A stretch of DNA of 64,000 nt from Nakamurella leprariae (GTDB lineage Bacteria; Actinomycetota; Actinomycetes; Mycobacteriales; Nakamurellaceae), in assembly GCF_016918035.1 (NCBI RefSeq), contig NZ_JAERWK010000020.1, positions 124,001 through 188,000 of the forward strand. Reading direction: 5' to 3'. Below the pieces are notes generated by a model, which was given only the letters and a program-made list of their open reading frames with translations, was not told the origin of the DNA and made no database searches. Every line of letters begins with the position of its first letter. Within the stretch, counting starts at the first letter, position 1. Position numbers and translations under genes: made by a program. Positions 58,005-64,000 of this stretch are shown piece by piece.

Positions 58005-59140
58005 GCCTTGATCCCGTGCTCGTCGAGCCAGGAGACCACCGTGTCGGCCACGAAGTCGACGTGCTCCGGCTGGTCCTTGAGGTAGTGCGTGCCGCCCTGC
58101 ACCGGGACCAGGAGCTTGTCGTCGTGCGGTACCGCGTCGTACATCTGCTGCGCGTACGACGGGAAGCACACCTGGTCGGCGGTGCCGTACATGATGAGCG
58201 CGGGGACGCTGATCCGGGCCAGGTGCCGCTGCCCGTCCCCGTTGGACTCCCGCACGCTCCACTGGCTCAGCCACGACCGCAGGCTGCAGTTGTGGCCGAG
58301 CGAGGCGGGCATCAGGTTGGCCACCTCGGTCGGCCCCCACATGGTGCCGGGGGTGCGGTCCGACGGGTCGATGGTGACGTCGACGAAGCGCGGGTCGGCG
58401 GTGGTGCCGTGCACCAGGAAGGGCAGGTCGGCGAGCTCCCCACCGGCCGCGGCCAGCTCGGCCAGCGTGTCCTTGGCCCACTGGGTGATCCGGTCGTTGC
58501 GGGCCAGCTGGGCGGCGCGGTACCGGGCCACGAACTCCGGGTCCAGCGGCAGCGTGCGACCGGGGGCGAACAGGTCCAGCTCCGGGTCCCGGTCGAACGG
58601 GTCGTACTCGTTGCGGATGGCCGGATCCAGCCAGTCGCCGCACACCTGCGCGCGGCCCGGGTGCGCCATCAGCTGCACGATCGCATCGGCCGGCGACAGG
58701 TCGGCCGTGGTCAGGTCCGGCGGATCGCCCGCCGGGGTGTGCGTGATGGTCGGCGACTCGGCCTGGCTCTGGTACAGCGCGGCCAGCCCGCCGCCGCCGG
58801 AATTGCCGACCAGCACGACTTTCTCATAGCCCAGGTTCCGCAGGTACCGGATGCCGGCGCCCACATCGAGCACGCAGTTCTCCATGGTCAGCGCGCTGTC
58901 GTTGCCGATGTAGCGGGTGGTGAACCCGACGGCGTCGATGCCCCGCGCCGCCAAGGGCTCGAGCAGGTAGTGACCCATGAAGTTCGACGTCGGATGGACC
59001 ATCATCGCCACCGTGCGGCTGGGGCGATCGGCGCGGTGCAGCGCGCCCCAGACCTTGCCGGCCATCCGGGCCACCCCGGAGTAGATGTCGATGCGGTCAC
59101 TGGTCGCCATGGGGATGGGCAGCAGTTCGATCCCGGCCAT
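58001..59140 (-). CDS. Alpha/beta hydrolase
   Basis: A 379-residue hydrolase: MMVHPTSNFMGHYL near the oxyanion loop, nucleophile elbow VGNSGGGGLA, acid in LIMYGTADQVCF and His in QGGTHYLKDQPEH. A large lid region lies at about 145-280. It may hydrolyse an ester, lactone or ring-fission C-C bond. It overlaps the cupin gene by 4 bp and lies 47 bp after the SDR stop. Confidence 0.88.
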   Translation of the reverse strand: MAGIELLPIPMATSDRIDIYSGVARMAGKVWGALHRADRPSRTVAMMVHPTSNFMGHYLLEPLAARGIDAVGFTTRYIGNDSALTMENCVLDVGAGIRYLRNLGYEKVVLVGNSGGGGLAALYQSQAESPTITHTPAGDPPDLTTADLSPADAIVQLMAHPGRAQVCGDWLDPAIRNEYDPFDRDPELDLFAPGRTLPLDPEFVARYRAAQLARNDRITQWAKDTLAELAAAGGELADLPFLVHGTTADPRFVDVTIDPSDRTPGTMWGPTEVANLMPASLGHNCSLRSWLSQWSVRESNGDGQRHLARISVPALIMYGTADQVCFPSYAQQMYDAVPHDDKLLVPVQGGTHYLKDQPEHVDFVADTVVSWLDEHGIKA

Positions 59141-59187
59141 GCTCGTCGCTCGTCCTCTCGAGATGCGGTGCCTTGCGTTGACGTTCG

Positions 59188-59961
59188 TCAGCCGATGAGC
59201 CGGCCGCCGTCGACGACCATGGTGTCGCCGGTGATGTAGTCGGCGTCGTCGCTGGTCAGGAACAGCACCGCCTTGGCGATGTCCGACGGCTGTCCCGGAC
59301 GGCCCAGCGCGATCTTGCGCATCAGCCACTCGACCCGCTCGGGGTTCTCGAACACCGGCCGGGTCGCGCCGGTGCCCTGGACCAGTCCCGGCGCGACGGC
59401 GTTGCAGCGGATGTGCTGCGGGCCGTAGTCGTAGGCGATCGACTTGGTCAACGCGACCACGCCGCCCTTGGCCGCCATGTACGCGGCGTACTTCGGGTTC
59501 ACGGTCAGCGCGGCCACCGACGCGGTGTTCACGATGACGCCGCCACCGCCGGCGACCATCCGCGGGATGCCGAACTTGCACCCCAGGAAGACGCCGGTGA
59601 GCGTGACGCCGATGGTCCGGTCCCACTCGTCCACGGTGGTGTCCACCACCGGCCGGTAGAGCGGCGCCCAGAACGCGTTGTTGTGCAGCACGTCCAGCTT
59701 CCCGAACAGCTCCACCGTCCGGTCCATCAGGGCCTCGACCGACGCGGGGTCGGACACGTCGGTCCGCACCGCCGCCGCCCGGCCACCGGTCGCGGTGATC
59801 TGCTCGACCGTCGCTGCCGCGGCGGCCTCGTCGATGTCGGCAACCACCACCTCGGCGCCCTCGGTGGCGAAGCTGACCGCGGTCTCCCGGCCGATCCCCG
59901 AGCCGGCGCCGGTCACCACCACCGTGCGGCCGGTGAAGCGGGCGCGTCCGTACGCGCTCAT
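59188..59961 (-). CDS. Short-chain dehydrogenase/reductase
   Basis: A 257-residue classical SDR: VVTGAGSGIGRETA, VVADIDEA (NAD-type Asp), HNNAFWAPLY in place of NNAG, catalytic Ser in NTASVAALT, YMAAK (Tyr-Lys) and ITGDTMVVDGGRLIG. The ATG overlaps the LivF stop by ATGA, so the transporter and this enzyme are one transcription unit. It probably oxidises an alcohol of the imported compound. Confidence 0.93.
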   Translation of the reverse strand: MSAYGRARFTGRTVVVTGAGSGIGRETAVSFATEGAEVVVADIDEAAAAATVEQITATGGRAAAVRTDVSDPASVEALMDRTVELFGKLDVLHNNAFWAPLYRPVVDTTVDEWDRTIGVTLTGVFLGCKFGIPRMVAGGGGVIVNTASVAALTVNPKYAAYMAAKGGVVALTKSIAYDYGPQHIRCNAVAPGLVQGTGATRPVFENPERVEWLMRKIALGRPGQPSDIAKAVLFLTSDDADYITGDTMVVDGGRLIG

Positions 59962-60755
59962 CCGGCGCTCCGCTCGGGACCACCCAGGTAGCTGCGCAGC
60001 AGGGCGGGATCGGCCTGCAGCTCATCCGCCGTGCCGGTGGCGGTCACCGTGCCGGTGGTCAGGACGTAGCCGCGGTCGGCGACCCGCAGGCCCTGGACCA
60101 CGTTCTGCTCGACCAGCAGCACCGTCAGCCCGTCGGCAGCCAACCCGCGGATGAGCTCGAAGACCTCCCGGACCAGCAGCGGCGACAGTCCCAGCGACGG
60201 CTCGTCCAGCAGCAGGATCTGCGGGGTGGTGACGATCGCGCGGCCGATGACCAGCATCTGCTGCTCACCGCCGGACAGCGTGCCCGCCTTCTGCTCCCGC
60301 CGGTCCCGCAGCCGCGGGAACCGGTCGTAGACGGTGTCCAGTGCGGCGTGCAGCTCGGCGCCGCCCAGCGCGAAGCCGCCCAGCCGCAGGTTCTCCTCGA
60401 CGGTCAGCCGCGGCAGCGGCCGGCGGCCCTCGGGGACGTGGTGCAGCCCGGCCCGGGCCAGCACGTCACTGCGCCGGCCGGTGACGTCCGTGCCGTTGAA
60501 GGTGACGGTCCCGGCGATCGGCTTGATCATCCCGGACACGGCGCGCAGCACGGTGCTCTTGCCGGCGCCGTTGCTGCCGAACATGGCGACCAGCTCGCCA
60601 CGGCGGACGTCCAGGCTGATGTCGGACGCCCCGATGATCCGCCCGTAGCCGGCCTTCAGGTGCTGGACCGACAGCACGACCTCACCGGGCGTCGCGGCAG
60701 GACGGGTCGCATCGCGGATCTCAGGGCGGGTCTCAGTGCGGGTCTCAGGTTCCAA
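59958..60755 (-). CDS. livF: Branched-chain-type ABC ATPase LivF
   Basis: A 265-residue ATPase: Walker A GSNGAGKST, LHHVPEGRRPLPRLTVEENL (the LivF segment), signature LSGGEQQML, Walker B ILLLDEPSLGLSP, and LVEQNVVQ in place of the switch His, as usual for LivF. The assigned start is TTG 60755, overlapping LivG by 11 bp. The N-terminal 25 residues are a Thr/Arg/Pro repeat, so translation could begin later, near VLSVQHLKAGYG. Confidence 0.92.
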   Translation of the reverse strand: MEPETRTETRPEIRDATRPAATPGEVVLSVQHLKAGYGRIIGASDISLDVRRGELVAMFGSNGAGKSTVLRAVSGMIKPIAGTVTFNGTDVTGRRSDVLARAGLHHVPEGRRPLPRLTVEENLRLGGFALGGAELHAALDTVYDRFPRLRDRREQKAGTLSGGEQQMLVIGRAIVTTPQILLLDEPSLGLSPLLVREVFELIRGLAADGLTVLLVEQNVVQGLRVADRGYVLTTGTVTATGTADELQADPALLRSYLGGPERSAG

Positions 60756-61497
60756 GGTATGCCGTCCTCACCTCAGCGCTCGACAACACCTCGAGCGGTT
60801 CGCCGTGCATGATGCGACGGCCGAAGTTGAGCACCGTGACCTCGTCGCACACCTTGGCGATGACGTCCATGTCGTGCTCCACGATGACCACGCTGACCCC
60901 CTCGTCCCGCAGCCGCCGGATCCGGGTGGACAGCTGACCGCGGCCCTCGGTGGTCATCCCCGCCGCCGGCTCGTCCAGCAGCAGCACCTTCGGCCGGGTG
61001 GCCATGGCCCGGGCCATCTCCAGCTGCTTCTGCACGCCGTACGGCAGCTGGGACACCGGGCGCTTGCCGTACCGGGCCAGGTCGAACAGCTCCAGCGTGT
61101 CCTTGGCCTCGGCCAGCAGCCGGCGGTCCGAGGCGGTGCGGAACGGCAGCAGGGAGCTCAGACCGGTGCGCGCGTGGGCGTGCTGGCCGATCATCACGTT
61201 CTCCAGCACCGACAGTCCGCCGAAGAGCCGGATGTTCTGGAAGGTGCGGACCACCCCGAGCGGCACCCGGCGCTGCGGGGTGAGCCCGGTGATGTCCCGC
61301 CCGCGCAGCTGCACCGTGCCGGCGTTCGGCAGCAGGTAACCCGACATCACCGACAGCAGCGTGGTCTTGCCGGCGCCGTTCGGTCCGACGATCCCGTGGA
61401 TGGTGCCCTCGTGCAGGGTGACGTCGATGTCCTCCAGGGCCTGCACACTGCCGAAGCTCTTCGACAGGCCGGTGGCCTGCAGCAGTGGTTCAGCCAA
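60745..61497 (-). CDS. livG: Branched-chain-type ABC ATPase LivG
   Basis: A 250-residue ATPase: Walker A GPNGAGKTT, Q-loop RTFQNIRLFGGLSV, signature LPYGVQKQLEMA (a LivG variant), Walker B VLLLDEPAAGM, switch His VEHDMDV. TTG 61497 is preferred as start because GGAGGAG stands about 5 nt upstream inside the end of livM. It is the partner of LivF. Confidence 0.92.
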   Translation of the reverse strand: MAEPLLQATGLSKSFGSVQALEDIDVTLHEGTIHGIVGPNGAGKTTLLSVMSGYLLPNAGTVQLRGRDITGLTPQRRVPLGVVRTFQNIRLFGGLSVLENVMIGQHAHARTGLSSLLPFRTASDRRLLAEAKDTLELFDLARYGKRPVSQLPYGVQKQLEMARAMATRPKVLLLDEPAAGMTTEGRGQLSTRIRRLRDEGVSVVIVEHDMDVIAKVCDEVTVLNFGRRIMHGEPLEVLSSAEVRTAYLGT

Positions 61498-62377
61498 CGG
61501 ACTCCTCCTCCCGCACACGCGGTTCCGGTTCCGGCGCGGCGCGGCGCAGGCTCAGCCCGACCGGGAAGATGCCGGCCCGGCTCCGGCCGATCAGGCCCTG
61601 GGGCCGGACGATCATCAGCACGACGAAGAGCAACCCGTAGATGATCTGGTACCAGTCGGCCAGGCCGTTGAAGTAGATCGGCAGCAGGCCCAGGACGATC
61701 GCGCCGATGGCCGCGCCCCAGAAGTACTGCACGCCACCGAACACGCAGAACAGGATGATGATCAGGGACTGCTGCGGGCCGTACAGGCCCGGGTTGATGA
61801 TCAGCTGCTGGTGCGCGGCCAGGCCGCCGGCGATGCCGGTGACCGCCGCCGAGGTGGCGAAGGCGCCGACCGCGACCAGAGTGATCTTGACACCCGATCC
61901 CATGGCGGCCCGCTCGTCCTCGCGGATCGCCTCGTAGGCCAGGCCCATCCGGGACCGGGTGAGCAGGATCAGGTACGCGACCACCAGCACCACGCAGATG
62001 AGCACCATCGTGACGGTGGTGCCGGTCATCCCGAGCAGGCCGGACCCGCCACCCACGTAGTCCCACTGGTTCAGCAGGGTGATGAGCAGCTCGGAGAACA
62101 CCAGCGTGATGATGGCCAGGTAGAGCATCGACAACCGCAACGCGATCCAGCCGACCAGCGCGCCGGCCACCGCGGAGACCACCGCGCCGGCGATCAGCGC
62201 GAGCGGCAGCGGCCAGCCCATCTTGAGGGTGAGGATGGACGAGCCGTACGCGCCGATGGCCATGAAGGCGGCGTGGCCGAACGAGTACTTCCCGGTGGAG
62301 ACCGCGATCCAGTAGCCCAGGGCGAGCAGGACGTTGATGCCGGTCTGGATCAGGACCGCTTCGGTGAACGCTGACAT
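61490..62377 (-). CDS. livM: Branched-chain-type ABC permease LivM
   Basis: A 295-residue permease with about ten helices: GKYSFGHAAFMAIGAYGSSI, LRLSMLYLAIITLVFSEL, the coupling helix TRSRMGLAYEAIREDERAAMGSG, and VFGGVQYFWGAAIGAIVLG. The Arg/Glu-rich C-terminal tail overlaps the livG start. The ATG overlaps the livH stop by one base (TGATG). Confidence 0.93.
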   Translation of the reverse strand: MSAFTEAVLIQTGINVLLALGYWIAVSTGKYSFGHAAFMAIGAYGSSILTLKMGWPLPLALIAGAVVSAVAGALVGWIALRLSMLYLAIITLVFSELLITLLNQWDYVGGGSGLLGMTGTTVTMVLICVVLVVAYLILLTRSRMGLAYEAIREDERAAMGSGVKITLVAVGAFATSAAVTGIAGGLAAHQQLIINPGLYGPQQSLIIILFCVFGGVQYFWGAAIGAIVLGLLPIYFNGLADWYQIIYGLLFVVLMIVRPQGLIGRSRAGIFPVGLSLRRAAPEPEPRVREEESVG

Positions 62378-63255
62378 CAGACACGCTCCAGAACGCCGGC
62401 GTTGCGCCCGAACAGACCCTGGGGGCGGAACAGCAGGAAGGCGGCGACCACGATGTACACGACGATGTCCCGCATCGTGGCCGAGAGGTAGACGACGGAC
62501 AGCGTCTCGACCATGCCGACCGCGATGGCCGCGACGACCGCGCCCTTGACGCTGCCCAGGCCGCCGATGACGATGATGATCAACGCCGACAGCGTGGTGG
62601 CGAAGCCGTCCAGCGGGCTCACCGCGTGGAAGGCCAGGCCGGTCAGCAGACCGGCCGCGCCGGCCAGCATGCCGGACAGGGCGAAGGTCAGGATGACCAC
62701 CCGCTCCACCGGCACACCGAGCAGGCCGGACATGGTGACGTCGTCGGAGACACCGCGGATGGCGGTTCCCCAGCGCGACCGCTCCAGGAACACGTACAGC
62801 CCCACGGTGAGCGCGGCCGACAGCACCAGGATCACCAGTTGGGAGGCGGTGACGTCGATCGGGCCGAGATCCCAGCGGGTTCCCGGGTAGACGTCCGGGA
62901 TGACCTGCTGCTCACTGCCGAAGATCTTGATGACCAGGGCGGTCAGCACGATGCCGACCCCGAGCGAGGACAGGATCGACGCGTTCGGGTAGTCCCGGCT
63001 GACGTACTTGAACGACACGAAGTAGACCAGCACCGAGAGCAGCCCGCCGATCACCAGCGACGCCAGGAAGGCGACGAAGAAGGGCATCTCGAGTCGGTTC
63101 AACAACACCGAGGACACGATGGCGCTGACCATCGCCGTCTCGCCGAGCGAGAAGTTGAGCCGGTCCATGGCGCCGACGACCAGGTTGAAACCCAGCGCGG
63201 CCAGACAGAAGGTCGCGCCGAGCAACAGCCCGTTGAACAGTTGTTGCACCAACAT
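62377..63255 (-). CDS. livH: Branched-chain-type ABC permease LivH
   Basis: A 292-residue permease: FNGLLLGATFCLAALGFNLVVGAMDRLNFSLGE at the start, ERSRWGTAIRGVSDDVTMSGLLGVPVERV coupling loop, and VIGGLGSVKGAVVAAIAVGMVE. GGGGAGC precedes ATG 63255. It lies 28 bp after the binding-protein stop. Confidence 0.93.
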   Translation of the reverse strand: MLVQQLFNGLLLGATFCLAALGFNLVVGAMDRLNFSLGETAMVSAIVSSVLLNRLEMPFFVAFLASLVIGGLLSVLVYFVSFKYVSRDYPNASILSSLGVGIVLTALVIKIFGSEQQVIPDVYPGTRWDLGPIDVTASQLVILVLSAALTVGLYVFLERSRWGTAIRGVSDDVTMSGLLGVPVERVVILTFALSGMLAGAAGLLTGLAFHAVSPLDGFATTLSALIIIVIGGLGSVKGAVVAAIAVGMVETLSVVYLSATMRDIVVYIVVAAFLLFRPQGLFGRNAGVLERV

Positions 63256-63283
63256 CAGATGTGCTCCCCGTCTCCGGTGCCGC

Positions 63284-64000
63284 TCAGTTCGAGGCGCCGG
63301 CCGAGACGTCGGAGTGGTCCTCGATGACGAACTCACCGCCCTGGACGACCGCGACCAGCGACGGGCGGTCACCGGTGCCGTCCTCCTTGAAAGCCGTCCG
63401 GCCGGCCATGCCGTCATACTCGGTGAGGGCCTTCAGGCCCTCCTGGATGGCGACCCGGTTGGCCGCGAGATCGCCGTCGGCCGTGAGCCCCTGCTCCTCG
63501 ATCACCTGGGCGATCATGTGGACCGCGTCGTAGGCGTAGGCGTAGTTCAGCGGGATGTCGGTCAGCCCGCTGGCCTGCTCGGCCGCGGCCAGCAGGCCCT
63601 TGGCCGGCTCCTCCGGATTCGTCGGGTCGTACTGCGTCGCCGAGAGCGTGCCGTCGGTCGCGTCGCCGCCGGCCTGGATGTACGCGGCGCCACCGGACTG
63701 CAGCGAACTGGTGCCCAGCAGGTCGAAGTCCAGGCCCTGGCTGCGCACCTCGCGGGCGATCCGGCCGGCGTCGGCCGGGCCGGCGGCCAGCGCGAGGACA
63801 TCCGGTGCGGCGGCACCGATCTGGGTGACCTGGGAGGCGAAGCTGGAATCACCGGTCTTGAACGACGCGCTGACCACGACGTCGATGCCGGCCTGGGCGA
63901 AGACGTCCTCGAACAGCGGGATCTGGGCCTTGGTGGTCGCGGTGACGTCGTCGCCGATGATGGCCGCGGTCTTGTAGCCCTTGTCCTTGGCGATCTGCAG
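63284..64000 (-). CDS. Branched-chain-type ABC substrate-binding protein (Peripla_BP_6), 5' part missing
   Basis: The C-terminal 238 residues of a LivJ/amide-type binding protein; the signal peptide and first lobe lie beyond the window end. Visible motifs are KGYKTAAIIGDD, AQIPLFEDVFAQAGIDVVV, LALAAGPADAGRIAREVRSQG and NYAYAYDAVHMIAQVI. Together with LivHMGF this makes a complete importer. The fused downstream catabolic genes suggest an aromatic, terpenoid or steroid-like acid rather than Leu/Ile/Val. Confidence 0.9.
   Translation of the reverse strand: MQIAKDKGYKTAAIIGDDVTATTKAQIPLFEDVFAQAGIDVVVSASFKTGDSSFASQVTQIGAAAPDVLALAAGPADAGRIAREVRSQGLDFDLLGTSSLQSGGAAYIQAGGDATDGTLSATQYDPTNPEEPAKGLLAAAEQASGLTDIPLNYAYAYDAVHMIAQVIEEQGLTADGDLAANRVAIQEGLKALTEYDGMAGRTAFKEDGTGDRPSLVAVVQGGEFVIEDHSDVSAGASN

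Noticed and set aside
1-64000. CRISPR arrays, tRNA/rRNA genes, prophage or insertion sequences
   Set aside because: No regularly spaced repeats, no tRNA-like cloverleaf with TTCGA/CCA features, no rRNA sequence and no transposase or integrase motifs were seen. The short tandem repeats found are contiguous and lack spacers.

Overview
The window is about 70% GC, with many GTG starts and dense runs of genes joined by 4-bp ATGA/GTGA overlaps. It carries F420/FMN luciferase-like (LLM) oxidoreductases, a family-5 uracil-DNA glycosylase, an LigB-type DNA ligase and a PGPGW membrane protein. Together these point to a free-living actinobacterium. The genus cannot be settled from the sequence; a Nakamurella/Frankineae-like soil organism would fit.

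Region 1 (1-17.5 kb) is a catabolic and transport island. It holds a complete ThiXYZ-like pyrimidine ABC importer, two TenA-like proteins, an M20 (YlmB/ArgE-like) hydrolase, an M29/NicX-like metalloprotein, two LLM oxidoreductases, a GMC oxidoreductase, an aldehyde dehydrogenase, a deaminase-like amidohydrolase, an ACMSD/isoorotate-decarboxylase-like amidohydrolase, an aminotransferase and two paralogous GntR/FCD regulators. Three promoter regions share the palindrome CAGAT-N3-ATCTG and a fourth has a degenerate copy. I read this as one regulon for uptake and breakdown of a thiamine-type pyrimidine (HMP or formyl-aminopyrimidine) or a similar N-heterocycle. No TPP riboswitch or thi biosynthesis gene was seen.

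Region 2 (17.6-27.4 kb) begins with a PGPGW membrane protein and an ATP-dependent DNA ligase. It continues with a methylamine-dehydrogenase-like (mau) operon: MauE-, MauD- and MauF-like maturation proteins, a Tat-exported Cys-rich light-chain-like protein fused to three C-terminal repeats, and one unknown protein. No large subunit or MauG is present nearby. UdgB, YdeI-like, NIPSNAP and EamA genes follow.

Region 3 (27.5-30.9 kb) is a manganese-type ABC importer with an MntR/DtxR regulator. Region 4 (30.9-41.6 kb) is mixed: an MFS exporter, SDR, LLM oxidoreductase, zinc alcohol dehydrogenase, FrnE-type DsbA with its CX4C tail on a separate 50-aa ORF, a RibD-C reductase, a collapsed VapBC module, an ArsR remnant, an alpha/beta hydrolase, small membrane proteins and a D-threonine aldolase/DSD-type PLP enzyme.

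Region 5 (41.8-52.8 kb) has a five-gene nickel/peptide-type ABC importer followed by an ArsR sensor. A MarR regulator coupled to a BioF2-like acyltransferase, a His-rich methyltransferase divergent from an XRE-cupin regulator, and an LctP-type lactate permease follow. Region 6 (52.9-64 kb) starts with a GAF-GGDEF relic. It then forms a second catabolic island (SnoaL-like, SDR, OYE-family Fe-S flavoenzyme, cupin, alpha/beta hydrolase, SDR) overlapping a Liv-type branched-chain ABC importer, whose binding protein runs off the window end.
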